Positions 33,460 to 42,359 of a stretch of DNA of 64,000 nucleotides are shown piece after piece; position 1 is the stretch's first letter; the number at the start of each line of letters is the position of its first letter. The position numbers were made by a program, and so were the translations under genes. The notes beneath the pieces are model-generated. The model was not told the DNA's origin. It saw nothing but the letters and a program-made list of their open reading frames with translations, and made no database searches. The stretch covers positions 558,001 through 622,000 of the forward strand of contig NZ_BFCB01000003.1 in the NCBI RefSeq assembly GCF_003569045.1, given 5' to 3'. This DNA comes from Aggregatilinea lenta. GTDB taxonomy: Bacteria; Chloroflexota; Anaerolineae; Aggregatilineales; Aggregatilineaceae.

Positions 33460-33615
33460 GTAGGGGCGTATCGCATACGCCCCGGTTAACGAGCGTTCGT
33501 AGGGTAGAGTAAGCTCTACCCGTTTTTCCCCTTAACGGGCGATGCAAGCATCGCCCCTACGAAGAGCAGGATGTGCTTAGCTGGGTGCACATGGGGCGTA
33601 TCGCACTACGCCCCT
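33460..33615. repeat. Array of four R2 palindromes with different inner arms
   Basis: Units at 33460-33483 (GGGGCGTAT/ATACGCCCC), 33498-33521 (GGGTAGAG/CTCTACCC, then GTTTTT), 33536-33561 (GGGCGATGC/GCATCGCCC) and 33593-33615 (GGGGCGTA with a near-complement). Each has its own complementary inner word. They fill the gap after carB and could terminate it. Confidence 0.8.
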
Positions 33616-33639
33616 ACAAACCCTTGTTTATGCTGCTTG

Positions 33640-33680
33640 CTCCCTCTCCAACTTGATTGGAGAGGGGCCGGGGGTGAGGT
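33640..33680. repeat. R1 palindromic intergenic repeat
   Basis: Forward copy, CTCTCCAACTTGATTGGAGA core and GGGGTGAGGT tail. Confidence 0.9.
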
Positions 33681-33693
33681 GCTCTGCACAGCC

Positions 33694-33718
33694 GGGCGGA
33701 GCAAGCCCCGCCCCTACG
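33694..33718. repeat. R2 modular palindrome
   Basis: GGGCGGAGCAAGCCCCGCCC followed by CTACG; reverse orientation of the 1466/24147 type. Confidence 0.75.
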
Positions 33719-33740
33719 ATCCCCGGTTGTTGTGATCCCG

Positions 33741-33798
33741 CCTTTGCCTTTGGCTATTGAACTAACAACCAAAAACTGACGACTAAAAACTGCCTTTA
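33741..33798 (-). repeat. R3 dispersed repeat
   Basis: Reverse-oriented copy: ACTAACAACCAAAAACTGAC then GACTAAAAACTGCCTTTAC, matching 8924-8969. It abuts the stop of the permease gene. Confidence 0.65.
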
Positions 33799-34653
33799 CT
33801 ATCCAACGGCTTTGCGCGTGCGTGGATCGGACAGGTCGCGCAGGCCGTCGCCGATGAAGTTGAGCGCCATCACGGCGGTGAAAATGGCGATGCCGGGGAA
33901 CGCGCTCAGCCACCACTGGTCGTAATGGTCGATGCCGTCTGACACCATGCGGCCCCATTCCGCCGCCGACGGTTCCGGCCCGACGCCGAGGAAGCTCAGT
34001 CCCGCGAAAATCAGGATCGCGTTGCCGATGTCCAGCGTCGCCATAACCAGCGCGGGCGCGAGGCAGTTGGGCAGGATCGTGCGGAACAGGATGCGCGCCG
34101 GGGATGCGCCGATGGCCTGCGCCGATTCGACGTACTGGTTCGACTTCACCTGAATCACCAAACTGCGCACGATACGCGCGTAGTTCGGCCACCACACCAC
34201 GATCATGGCGATCACGGCATTGCGCACGCTGGGTCCCAGCGCGGCGGCAATCGCCATCGCCAGGATGATGATCGGGAACGCCATGAAGATTTCGGTGAAG
34301 CGCATCAGCAGTTCGTCGGCCAGTCCGCCGACGTACCCGGCGATCGCGCCGAAGACCGTGCCGATGATCATCGCGCTGGTGACGACCAGCAGCCCGGCAG
34401 GCAGCGAGATGCGCCCGCCGTAAAGCACGCGCGAGAGCACGTCACGGCCAAGCTGATCCGTGCCGAACAGGTGCGCGCTGCTGGGACCTGCCAGCCGCTC
34501 CATGATGCTTTGTTCCAGCGGGTCGTAGGGCACGATGTACCTGGCGAAGATCGAGATGACGATCCAGGCGAGGCAGATAATGAGTCCGGCGACCATCAGC
34601 GGATTCTGGCGCGCGCGGCGGCGAATGATGTTGAGTCTGGGTGTCATGAGCAT
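33799..34653 (-). CDS. Peptide/oligosaccharide ABC transporter permease (DppC type), set 1
   Basis: A 284-residue permease of the Dpp/Opp family. Six membrane segments; the N-terminal region has YDPLEQSIMERLAGPSSAHL and FGTDQLGRDVLSRVLYGGR, and the C-terminal end LSFLGVGPEPSAAEWGRMVS is diagnostic for DppC. Start 34653 overlaps the DppB stop (TGATG). The operon has no ATPase genes, so the ATPases must be encoded elsewhere. Confidence 0.92.
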   Translation of the reverse strand: MLMTPRLNIIRRRARQNPLMVAGLIICLAWIVISIFARYIVPYDPLEQSIMERLAGPSSAHLFGTDQLGRDVLSRVLYGGRISLPAGLLVVTSAMIIGTVFGAIAGYVGGLADELLMRFTEIFMAFPIIILAMAIAAALGPSVRNAVIAMIVVWWPNYARIVRSLVIQVKSNQYVESAQAIGASPARILFRTILPNCLAPALVMATLDIGNAILIFAGLSFLGVGPEPSAAEWGRMVSDGIDHYDQWWLSAFPGIAIFTAVMALNFIGDGLRDLSDPRTRKAVG

Positions 34654-35675
34654 CAGCCTTGATAGCGCAGACGCGGATCAAGGAAATAGTAGAGCATATC
34701 GACGATGAGATTCGTCACGACGAAAACGACCGCGATCAGCATCGTCACGCCCATAATGGCCGGGAAGTCGAGCGTGCGCGCGGCGTTGTAGGCGTAGCGC
34801 CCGATGCCCTCCCAGGCGAAGATCGTCTCGGTCAGCACCGCGCCGGACAGCAAGTTGCCGTAGGACAGGCCGATGATGGTGACCACCGGCATCAGGGCGT
34901 TGCGCAGCCCGTGCCGCAGGATGACATGCCGTTCGCGCAGGCCCTTGCTGCGCGCCGTATTCATATATTCCTGCGAGAGTACTTCCAGCATCGACGAGCG
35001 CGTGATGCGCGTGATCAGCCCCACAGAATAGGCGGCCAGCACCACCGACGGCAGCATCAGGTGCGCCAGCGCGTTGCGGAACACGTCCCACTGCCCGGCG
35101 ATCAGGCTGTCCACGGTGTACATGCCGGTGACGTTGGGCGGCGCGATGACGCGCGCATCGAGCCGTCCGGGGCCGGGCACGATGCCCCAGCGCAAATAGA
35201 GCACGATCAGCCCCAGCAGCGCCAGCCAGAAGACCGGCGCGCTGACCCCGATCAGCGAGATGATGCGCACGATAAAGTCGATCGGGCGGTTGCGCCACAC
35301 GGCGGAGATCACGCCGAACACGATCCCGGCCAGGATGCTGATCACGATGCCGAACGTTGCCAGCTCGATGGTGGCGGGCAGGTACTTGCTCAGTTCATCC
35401 ACGATGGGCCGGTGGCTGCGGATCGACGTGCCCATATCCCCGCGCAGCAGGTTGCGCATGTAGGACAGGTACTGCACGTACAGCGGGTCGTCCAGCCCCC
35501 ACTTGTCGCGGAAGGCCTGCACGATCTCCGGGTCAGCGGCAGCACGCTCGCCCAGGTTGGCCGCGGTGGGATCGGCGGGCAGCGCGTTTGAAATCAGGAA
35601 CGAGACGAGGGAGATCCCGATCAACAGCGGGATCAGCAGCAGCAGACGCCGCGCGAGGTAGCGGTAAAGCGACAT
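34653..35675 (-). CDS. Peptide/oligosaccharide ABC transporter permease (DppB type), set 1
   Basis: A 340-residue DppB-like permease: MSLYRYLARRLLLLIPLLIG at the N-terminus, then FRDKWGLDDPLYVQYLSY, ARSKGLRERHVILRHGLRNA and TETIFAWEGIGRYAYNAART. A 213-base gap with the 124-nt repeat copy B separates it from its binding-protein gene; the downstream DppC gene is coupled. Confidence 0.92.
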   Translation of the reverse strand: MSLYRYLARRLLLLIPLLIGISLVSFLISNALPADPTAANLGERAAADPEIVQAFRDKWGLDDPLYVQYLSYMRNLLRGDMGTSIRSHRPIVDELSKYLPATIELATFGIVISILAGIVFGVISAVWRNRPIDFIVRIISLIGVSAPVFWLALLGLIVLYLRWGIVPGPGRLDARVIAPPNVTGMYTVDSLIAGQWDVFRNALAHLMLPSVVLAAYSVGLITRITRSSMLEVLSQEYMNTARSKGLRERHVILRHGLRNALMPVVTIIGLSYGNLLSGAVLTETIFAWEGIGRYAYNAARTLDFPAIMGVTMLIAVVFVVTNLIVDMLYYFLDPRLRYQG

Positions 35676-35690
35676 AGCAGCTCTCTAACA

Positions 35691-35814
35691 GTGTGTCCGG
35701 AAACCCTCATCCCCCGGCCCCTTCTCCCCCAGGGAGAAGGGGAGCAGGACTGTGGGAGACGTTTATCGTGGCGACAAGAAAGGCGGTGAAGTCGCTTTCC
35801 ATAGACGCCCTAAG
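35691..35814. repeat. 124-nt dispersed repeat, copy B
   Basis: Gapless partner of 21360-21483. The inner stem CCCCTTCTCCCcCAGGGAGA... is kept with one change, while the outer GGAAACCCTC arm has lost its partner. As in copy A it lies between a binding-protein stop and the first permease start, in the same orientation. Confidence 0.85.
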
Positions 35815-35888
35815 TGAAACGGTGCGGTAAACATGCGGCGAGATCAGGCCGATCTCGCCGCACGATAAACGGTCAACGATACAGCGGC

Positions 35889-37460
35889 TTAGTAGCTGAG
35901 TTGAGTCAGGTCTACGCGCCACTGGCCGTTGTAGGCGAAGCCTTGCAGGTCGCTGCGATAGGCGAAGTGCACGCCCGGCTGGAACAGGGGCGCAAACGGT
36001 GCGCTTTCCTGCTCGTAGTGCTGGATCTGCGTGAACAGATCGATGCGGGCTGCGTCGTCCGTCTCGACCTTGACCTGATCGCGCAGGTCCAGGATTTCCT
36101 GGTCCGCGTTCTCGTCGGTCCAGTTCGCGCGGAGACCCACGACGCCACCCGGCAGGAATTCGACGTAGTCGAGCGTATCCTGGTAGTCCGGGTTCCACAG
36201 CCAGAGGCTGAAGCCCTGCGCGCCGGTGCGGTACAGGTCGAGCGAAGTCTGGAATTCCTGCGGGACGAGCGTCACGTTGATGCCCACCGCCGCGAGATCC
36301 GCCTGGACCTTCTGCGCCACGACGTTGAAGTCCGTGCCGATGTAGTTGAAGTCCGGGTATTCCAGGTCGACGTCGAAGCCGTCCGCATAACCGGCGTCCG
36401 TGAGGATCTGCTTGGCCATGTCCACGTCCTGCGCGACGCCCTCGGACGGGTCGAGCGCGCCGGCGAAGCCGATCGGAACCATCGCGGCGGGCGTGTTGGC
36501 GCCTTCACCGCTCAGGAACGCCAGTTCTTCGTAGTTCAGCGCGTAGCGGACGGCCTGCTGCACCTGCGGATCGCTCATCGGGCCGCCGATTTCGGGGTCC
36601 TGGTTGAACAGCAGGAAGATCAGGGTGTCGCTCTGGGTCGAGAAGACGGTGATATCGGGGTTGCTCTCGAACGACGGCAGCTGGTCCGCGATCACGTCCA
36701 TAGCGATGTCGATGTCGCCCGCTTCGAGCGAAAGCTTCTGCGTGGCGGTTTCGGGCAGGTTCTGGATGATGATGCGGTCGAAGTACGGCGCATCGCCCCA
36801 GTAGTTTTCGTTGCGCACCAGCACGGTTTGCACGGTCGGCTCGTAGCTTTCGATCACGTACGCGCCGGTCCCGGCGGAATTGCTGTTGAACCATGCTTCG
36901 GCGGTGTCCGTCTCGGCGGCGTCTTCGGCATCCGTGCCGCCCTGGGCCTGGACCTCTTCGGCGTTCACGATCGAGAACGCGTCAAAGACTAGCTTGGCGA
37001 GGATCGCGGGATCGGGCGCGGTCAGCGTGATCGCCACGGTCAGGTCATCCACGGCTTCGACGCTGGCGATGGTATCGGCCAGGAAGGAGGGGTTATCCTT
37101 CAGGTTCTTCATGCGGTTGATGCTGAACACCACGTCTTCGGCGCTCAGCGGATCGCCGTTGGAGAACGTCACGTCGTCGCGCAGCGTGAAGGTGTAGACC
37201 AGGCCGTCGTCGGAGATGGTCCACTCGGACGCGAGGCTCGGCAGGATCTCACTGGTCGAGTCGGCGGGGAAGGTCACCAGGGTGTCGTACACCGAGTGAT
37301 ACACCAGCGAGCCGCCCGGCTCATAGGCGCGGCCCGGATCGAGGCGGCTATAGTCTTCGGATAGGCCGACGACCAGCACCGCTTCGTCTTGCGCGGCGAT
37401 GCCGCCGAGCGGGATCGCCACAAAGCTGAGCACGAGCAGTAGAACTAAAAATCGGCGCAT
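35889..37460 (-). CDS. ABC transporter substrate-binding protein (family 5), set 1
   Basis: A 523-residue extracellular binding protein of the DppA/OppA type for peptides, nickel chelates or oligosaccharides. It starts with the signal MRRFLVLLLVLSFVAIPLGG ending in AAQ; no lipobox Cys. Family motifs: YSRLDPGRAYEPGGSLVYHS, SLASEWTISDDGLVYTFTLR and DVTFSNGDPLSAEDVVFSIN. The frame extends 20 codons upstream, but 37460 follows AAGGAG at 37467-37472 with six-base spacing and gives a proper signal peptide. First gene of set 1. Confidence 0.93.
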   Translation of the reverse strand: MRRFLVLLLVLSFVAIPLGGIAAQDEAVLVVGLSEDYSRLDPGRAYEPGGSLVYHSVYDTLVTFPADSTSEILPSLASEWTISDDGLVYTFTLRDDVTFSNGDPLSAEDVVFSINRMKNLKDNPSFLADTIASVEAVDDLTVAITLTAPDPAILAKLVFDAFSIVNAEEVQAQGGTDAEDAAETDTAEAWFNSNSAGTGAYVIESYEPTVQTVLVRNENYWGDAPYFDRIIIQNLPETATQKLSLEAGDIDIAMDVIADQLPSFESNPDITVFSTQSDTLIFLLFNQDPEIGGPMSDPQVQQAVRYALNYEELAFLSGEGANTPAAMVPIGFAGALDPSEGVAQDVDMAKQILTDAGYADGFDVDLEYPDFNYIGTDFNVVAQKVQADLAAVGINVTLVPQEFQTSLDLYRTGAQGFSLWLWNPDYQDTLDYVEFLPGGVVGLRANWTDENADQEILDLRDQVKVETDDAARIDLFTQIQHYEQESAPFAPLFQPGVHFAYRSDLQGFAYNGQWRVDLTQLSY

Positions 37461-37772
37461 CTTCTTCTCCTTGTGTATAAGAATCGACTGCCACTTACCA
37501 CGCCGGTAAATGTGCCTCAAAGTGGATATTGTGAGTGGGCTTCGGATCAGACTGCTCCGAGTCTGGTTGTGGCGGCATTGGTGTTCAGTAAAAATCGCGG
37601 ACGATTGATCGTTGGAAATAGTTATGATGCCGGAGCGCGTGTGCGTGAATAGTCCGCAGCAACAAAATGTCTAAGCCATTTTAAACGGTTGCGCGGCGTT
37701 TGAATTAGTAACTTTGCACAAATATTAACCGAGGAACGAAGAATTGTCATGCCGTGAAGGGTGGATCACCCC

Positions 37773-37797
37773 GGCAGTGCACAGCGAAGGCACTGCC
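37773..37797. repeat. GGCAGTGC hairpin
   Basis: GGCAGTGC and GCACTGCC around a 9-base loop; the same arm sequence as the hairpin at 21280-21315. Confidence 0.5.
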
Positions 37798-37878
37798 AGG
37801 GAAGATGACATCAGTGCGGCCAAAATTGACCTGACCGTGCTGCCTAGTACAGCGACGCACGAGTAAGCCGGTGGTTTT

Positions 37879-37963
37879 CGTAGGGGCGATGCTTGCATCG
37901 CCCGTTTGTGTAGGGACAATTCATGAATTGCCCCTACCGGGTAGAGCAAGCTCTACCCCTACG
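37879..37963. repeat. Array of three R2 palindromes with different inner arms
   Basis: 37879-37903 (GGCGATGC/GCATCGCC), 37910-37937 (GGGACAATTCATGAATTGCC with a CCCTAC end) and 37938-37963 (GGGTAGAGC/GCTCTACCC). The inner words recur at 33536, 51109 and 33498. Confidence 0.8.
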
Positions 37964-37993
37964 TAACCAGAGACATATTTATACCCTGATGTA

Positions 37994-39613
37994 CTAGTCT
38001 TCGAAGTACACGCGACCCGAATACTTCAGGCCCGTCAGGAACGTGCCGTTCAGCTCCGCCGCGTCGATGTTCAGATCCGAGCGGTAGACCCACGCGCCCA
38101 CCGACTGGTACAGCGGGATCATGGGCAGATCTTCCCACAGCAGGCTGTCGATCTGGGCGTAGAGGTCGTACCGCGCCTGTTCGTCGGTGACGGTGCGGCC
38201 TTCTGCGAACAGCGCCGTGATTTCGGGGTTGTCGTACGCCAGATAGCTCGTCGCGTCGGCGTAGAAGCTGCGGTAGTGATCCGGCTCCGGCCCGAACAGG
38301 CCCCAACCGCCGAGCATGGCGTCGTAGGGCTTTTCCGTGCTGACGTTGTCGTAGATCTCTTCGTAGACCTGGGCATCGTCCAGCGGCGCGAGTTCCACGT
38401 CCACGCCCAGCGCGCGCCAGTTGTCGTACACGATGGGCGCAATCGCCTGCATCAGCGACCACGTGCCCGAATAGGCCAGGCGCAGGGTCAGCGGTTGGCC
38501 GTCCTTGTCCAGGATGCCATCGCCATCGGTATCGGTCCATCCGGCGTCGGCCAGCATTTGCTGCGCCGCCTCAGGATCGTACGCGTACTGCGGGTTGCGT
38601 CCCGGCTCATACATGAACACGGCCTGGTTGAACACCGAATCGGCCAGCAGACCGAAGCCGCTGGCGGAAATGTCGATGATCGCCTGGCGGTCCAGGCCAT
38701 GAGCCAGCGCCCGGCGCACGGCGGGATCGCCGTAGACGGGACTGAGGTTGTTGAAGCCGACGTAGCGCATCAGGTCACGCGGGGCGGTCTGGAGCACGTA
38801 GTCCGGGTTATTCTCGAACGGCGTGAGGTCCGCGCCGTCGATGCGGGCGAAGTCCAGCTCACCGGCCAGCAGCGCGTTGGCCTGGTTGGCCGCGCCTTCG
38901 ATGAAGCGGATCACGATGCGGTCGAGGCAGGGCGCGCCGCGCCAGTAGTCGGGGTTGGCTTCCAGCGTGACGCTTTCGCCCGTGTTCCACTCGACGAACT
39001 TGAACGGGCCAGTGGTGATCGGATTGGTGTTGTAGGGCGCTTCGAGCATGCTGGTCGATTCGAAGGCGTGCGCGGGCACGATCGGGATCGACAGCGCGGT
39101 CAGCACGGCGGCGTTCGGCTCGCTCAGGATCACCTTGAACGTATGATCGTCCACCACCTCAAACTGCATGGGTTCGTCACCCTGCATGAGGTTGGAGCGC
39201 CAGCTAATGGCGTTTTCTTCGAGCAGGACGGCTTCGTACGTGAACAACACGTCTTCGGCGGTGAAGGGTTCGCCATCGTGCCAGGTGACGTCCTGGCGCA
39301 GGTGGAAGGTGTATTCCAGGCCATCGTCGGAGATGTCCCACGATTCAGCGAGGGCCGGTTCGATCTGGTCGCCCCAGTTCTCGCCGCCGAGGATCAGCGG
39401 TTCGGCCATGAACGTCACGATGAACAGGCTGTTGCCGTCATTGGCATACAGGCCGCTCAGCGTACGCGGGTCGGCCCCATAGGCCGTGATCATCGTGCCG
39501 CCCTGGGTCGGGCATTCAAAGCCGGAGCCATCATCGTCGCCCTGAGCCATGACTCCGGCCATCGGAACGGCGAGCAGCACCAGTACCAGTAAAATAGCAA
39601 GCGTCTTCCTCAT
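37994..39613 (-). CDS. ABC transporter substrate-binding protein (family 5), set 2
   Basis: A 539-residue DppA/OppA-type binding protein. The signal MRKTLAILLVLVLLAVPMAG ends in MAQ. Typical stretches: ALAESWDISDDGLEYTFHLR, QDVTWHDGEPFTAEDVLFTY and VRRALAHGLDRQAIIDI. The start is set at 39613, where GGAGGA lies four bases upstream; the frame is open ten more codons. It is the third gene of set 2, behind both permeases, unlike set 1. DTDGDGILDKDG (residues about 365-376) is a calcium-binding-like loop common in this family. Confidence 0.93.
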   Translation of the reverse strand: MRKTLAILLVLVLLAVPMAGVMAQGDDDGSGFECPTQGGTMITAYGADPRTLSGLYANDGNSLFIVTFMAEPLILGGENWGDQIEPALAESWDISDDGLEYTFHLRQDVTWHDGEPFTAEDVLFTYEAVLLEENAISWRSNLMQGDEPMQFEVVDDHTFKVILSEPNAAVLTALSIPIVPAHAFESTSMLEAPYNTNPITTGPFKFVEWNTGESVTLEANPDYWRGAPCLDRIVIRFIEGAANQANALLAGELDFARIDGADLTPFENNPDYVLQTAPRDLMRYVGFNNLSPVYGDPAVRRALAHGLDRQAIIDISASGFGLLADSVFNQAVFMYEPGRNPQYAYDPEAAQQMLADAGWTDTDGDGILDKDGQPLTLRLAYSGTWSLMQAIAPIVYDNWRALGVDVELAPLDDAQVYEEIYDNVSTEKPYDAMLGGWGLFGPEPDHYRSFYADATSYLAYDNPEITALFAEGRTVTDEQARYDLYAQIDSLLWEDLPMIPLYQSVGAWVYRSDLNIDAAELNGTFLTGLKYSGRVYFED

Positions 39614-39686
39614 GTAGTCCTCCCTGCATAAGAACGAATACAAGCACCCCTGGGGATTCGAGATGCGTAAAGCCTAAAAAATGGCG

Positions 39687-40580
39687 CTAGCGGCGCAGAC
39701 GCGGATCGAATGCGTCGCGCAGCCCGTCGCCCACGAAATTGAACGTCAGCACGATCATCGAAATGATCGATCCTGGCACGACCCACATCCACCACGCGGT
39801 GCGCAGCCACTGCTGCGCGTCTTCCATCATCTTGCCCAGGCTGGCGTGGGGCGGGGGGACGCCGCGTCCCAGAAAGCTCAACGAGGATTCGGTCAGGATC
39901 GCGTATGGCACGGCCAGCGTCGCAGAGACGATGATCGGGGCCAGTGCGTTCGGCAGCAGGTGATGCAGTACCAACCGGCGGCCCGAAACACCGATGCATT
40001 GCGCCGCCAGCACGAAGTCGCGCTCCTTGAGCGACAGGATCTCCGCGCGCAGCAGCCGTGCCACCGTCATCCAGCTTAACAGGCCGATCAGCATGATCAG
40101 CGTGAAGATCGTGCCGCCGAAGATCCCGGAGACGATCAGCAGCAAAAAGAAGGATGGGATCGATAAGAAGATATCGGTGAATCGCATTAACGCATTGTCG
40201 ATCCACCCGCCGAAATAGCCCGCTACCGCGCCGATCACGACGCCCACCGCGATCTGAAACACCACGGCGGAGACGGCCACGAACAGCGAAATGCGCAGCC
40301 CGATCACCGCCCGCGAGAAATAATCGCGCCCATAGTTGTCCGTGCCGAAGATGTGATCGGCGGTTGGGGGCTGGGGCCGCCCGCGCGCGTACGCCGCATC
40401 AATCGCGTTGGGGTCGTAGGGGATAATCTGGTCGGCGAAGATGGCGACGAGCGCCAGCAGGATCAACAGTACCGCGCTGATGACGGCCAGCTTGTGCCGC
40501 CGGAACTGCCGCCAGATCAGCCGCCACTCGGGGCGTGCTTTTTGCGGTCCCTGGGAGAGTGTAACGGCAGTGCTACTCAT
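39687..40580 (-). CDS. Peptide/oligosaccharide ABC transporter permease (DppC type), set 2
   Basis: A 297-residue permease. After a cytoplasmic N-terminus (MSSTAVTLSQGPQKARPEWR) come six membrane helices; PPTADHIFGTDNYGRDYFSR and LNFVGDGLRDAFDPRLRR are family hallmarks. The long open frame upstream overlaps the DppB gene; start 40580 gives an eight-base overlap with the DppB stop and a normal N-terminus. Confidence 0.92.
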   Translation of the reverse strand: MSSTAVTLSQGPQKARPEWRLIWRQFRRHKLAVISAVLLILLALVAIFADQIIPYDPNAIDAAYARGRPQPPTADHIFGTDNYGRDYFSRAVIGLRISLFVAVSAVVFQIAVGVVIGAVAGYFGGWIDNALMRFTDIFLSIPSFFLLLIVSGIFGGTIFTLIMLIGLLSWMTVARLLRAEILSLKERDFVLAAQCIGVSGRRLVLHHLLPNALAPIIVSATLAVPYAILTESSLSFLGRGVPPPHASLGKMMEDAQQWLRTAWWMWVVPGSIISMIVLTFNFVGDGLRDAFDPRLRR

Positions 40581-41541
40581 AGCGAATCCTGGGATCGACC
40601 CACACGTACGCGATATCGGCCAGCAAATTGCCGAAGATGATAACCAGACTTGACAACATGGTGACGGCCATGATGATGGGATAATCGCGCCCATCAATGG
40701 CCTCGACGCCCAACCGGCCCATGCCCGGCCAGCCGAAGATCGTCTCGGTGATGAACGCGCCGGTGACAATCGATGGCACCGACAGCCCGATCAGCGTCAC
40801 GATGGGGATCAGCGCGTTGCGGAGCGCGTGGCGGGTGATGACGCGGCGCTCGCGCAACCCTTTGGCGCGCGCGGTGCGGATATAGTCCTGGTCGAGCACT
40901 TCGAGCAGCGCCGAGCGCTGGTAGCGCGACCAGCTCGCCGTTTGCGCCAGGCTCAATACGGTGGCGGGCAAGATCATGTGCCGGAGCACATCGACCACGT
41001 TGGCCCAGCCCTCATATTCCTCGCGCATGTCGTGCATGCCGACGGCGGGCAGCCAGCCCAGTTGAATCGAGAAGACCTGCAACAAGAGCAGCGCGACCCA
41101 AAACACAGGCACGGAGATGCCGACGAGCGCCAGCGTGCTTAAGAAGTAGTCGAGCAGGGTATACCGTTTGAGCGCCGAGATAATGCCGATGGGCAGCGCA
41201 ATGACGATCGAGATCAACAGCGAGACGCCGCCCAGCAGGAGCGTATTCGGCAGACGCTCGCCGATCTCAAAGGTGACCGCGCGGCGGGTGCGAAACGAAA
41301 AGCCCATATCGCCCTGGAGCGTTTTGGAAAGCCACGCGCCATAGCGCACGTAGACGGGTTCGTTCAGCCCCAGACTTTCGCGCACTTGCGCGAGATAGGC
41401 GGGATCGGTGCCCTTGTCCGGGTCCATGTACATTTGCGTCGGATCGCCTGGGGCGAGTTCGAGGATCGCAAAGACAAGGATGGACGTAGCAACGAGCAGC
41501 GGTATTGCCTGGATGATGCGGCGGATGACATACCGGGACAT
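40573..41541 (-). CDS. Peptide/oligosaccharide ABC transporter permease (DppB type), set 2
   Basis: A 322-residue permease: MSRYVIRRIIQAIPLLVATS, RESLGLNEPVYVRYGAWLSK, ARAKGLRERRVITRHALRNA and TETIFGWPGMGRLGVEAI. First gene of set 2; the OsmC-family gene ends 33 bases upstream and may be cotranscribed. Confidence 0.92.
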   Translation of the reverse strand: MSRYVIRRIIQAIPLLVATSILVFAILELAPGDPTQMYMDPDKGTDPAYLAQVRESLGLNEPVYVRYGAWLSKTLQGDMGFSFRTRRAVTFEIGERLPNTLLLGGVSLLISIVIALPIGIISALKRYTLLDYFLSTLALVGISVPVFWVALLLLQVFSIQLGWLPAVGMHDMREEYEGWANVVDVLRHMILPATVLSLAQTASWSRYQRSALLEVLDQDYIRTARAKGLRERRVITRHALRNALIPIVTLIGLSVPSIVTGAFITETIFGWPGMGRLGVEAIDGRDYPIIMAVTMLSSLVIIFGNLLADIAYVWVDPRIRYE

Positions 41542-41574
41542 GGATTGGCTTTCACCGTGTAGTTTGCGCGTCGA

Positions 41575-41955
41575 TCAAGATACGTGTACGTCGAATTCCG
41601 GTGGGTTTAACAGGTGGCGCTTGACTCCACAGGTGTTGGCGGCCCGGACGACGGCATCATGATATTCATCGGGAAAGTCGGGCGGCAGGTGAATGTCGAT
41701 TTCGATCTTTTCGAACATCCGGCTGTCGGGGTTATAAAACATGCGCTGCTTCAGGCTCAATCCCTCGGTGCTGATGCTGCGCTCCTGGCAGAAATAGAGC
41801 ACTTTGATGCCCGCGCAGGTGGCAATGCTGGCCAGGAACAGGTCGAACGGTGAAGGCTCGCCATCTGCGCCGGTCGGGATATGCACGCCCTCAAAATTGG
41901 CATCGACGCGGTGGTCGCCGGGGAAAGAGACGTCCATCTCAAGCGTTTCGATCAA
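41575..41955 (-). CDS. OsmC-family protein
   Basis: A 126-residue OsmC/Ohr-fold protein. The two redox cysteines are C47 in LASIATCAGIKVL and C109 in RAANTCGVKRHL, the arrangement used for thiol-dependent peroxide or organic hydroperoxide reduction in this family. GEPSPFDLFLASIATC is typical. The start appears to be TTG 41955 with AGGAGG four bases upstream; an in-frame ATG at 41937 is the alternative. Whether it is an Ohr-like peroxidase or a less-known subfamily member is unclear. Confidence 0.8.
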   Translation of the reverse strand: MIETLEMDVSFPGDHRVDANFEGVHIPTGADGEPSPFDLFLASIATCAGIKVLYFCQERSISTEGLSLKQRMFYNPDSRMFEKIEIDIHLPPDFPDEYHDAVVRAANTCGVKRHLLNPPEFDVHVS

Positions 41956-42221
41956 GGGGCCTCCTGGGGTGGCGTGCTGCCCGGGTGCGGTACGTACAAC
42001 GAGTATGGAAGTATTGGTGAGTTATTATATCGGGAACATTGAAAAATTAAATGTGACAAATTCGAAATTGTGCAATCTAACAAATGGATTTGACCGCCGG
42101 GACAAGGCCCGTCACAAGCGTAGGGACAAAATTGGCGTTCCGTACGAATAGCGCTTAAACACTGGCCGCTCTCCGAATTCGGGAGCGGCCAGTCATGCGC
42201 CGAGAGTGGATGCGGCAGGCG
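41956..42221. other. Gap with AT-rich segment and a strong palindrome
   Basis: 42010-42150 is AT-rich and may hold the OsmC promoter on the minus strand. 42162-42192 is a hairpin with CTGGCCGCTC arms and an inner CCGAATTCGG palindrome, the probable terminator of the DUF305 gene, although no T-tract follows. No gene is seen. Confidence 0.5.
42162..42192 (-). terminator. Hairpin downstream of the DUF305 gene
   Basis: CTGGCCGCTC pairs with GAGCGGCCAG and encloses CCGAATTCGG, itself a palindrome. On the minus strand it is followed by TGTTTAAGCGC. Confidence 0.45.
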
Positions 42222-42297
42222 CTATGCGTCGCGGTCGAGGAACGTCTGTGCGAACTGCACGAAGCGGCACGCGTCCGCGAAGGTGGACGCGACCCCA
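42222..42297 (-). pseudogene. Duplicated 3' end of the class V aminotransferase gene
   Basis: Read on the minus strand it encodes GVASTFADACRFVQFAQTFL then DRDA and a stop. The genuine gene at 42960 ends GVASTFADVYRFVQFVQTFL, DRQA, stop: 20 of 24 residues are the same and the DNA is clearly homologous. No upstream part of the gene is present, so this is a fragment left by duplication or recombination around the DUF305 gene. Confidence 0.85.
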
Positions 42298-42359
42298 CCC
42301 GACATACACGCTCAAACAGATTCAGCAGCGTTCACAGGTGGATTTTCAGGGGCGTTCAC

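Larger units (their letters stand above)
37461..37993. other. 533-bp gap upstream of ABC set 1
   Basis: The right end holds three R2 palindromes; the middle holds a GGCAGTGC hairpin at 37773-37797; 37600-37735 is relatively AT-rich and probably contains the promoter of the binding-protein gene, though no good -35/-10 pair stands out. No gene is seen. Confidence 0.5.

Noticed and set aside
33460-33718. Possible CRISPR array
   Set aside because: The repeated units are palindromes of unequal spacing with different inner sequences, no regular 30-40 base spacers, and no cas genes are nearby.
37461-37520. Upstream extension of the family 5 binding protein to 37520
   Set aside because: The AAGGAG at 37467-37472 and the signal peptide starting at 37460 show that the extra 20 codons are leader, not protein.
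41940-41955. Operator-like AAGCGTTTCGAT near the OsmC start
   Set aside because: It resembles half of the 24012-24020 box but lies inside the first OsmC codons and has no inverted partner.
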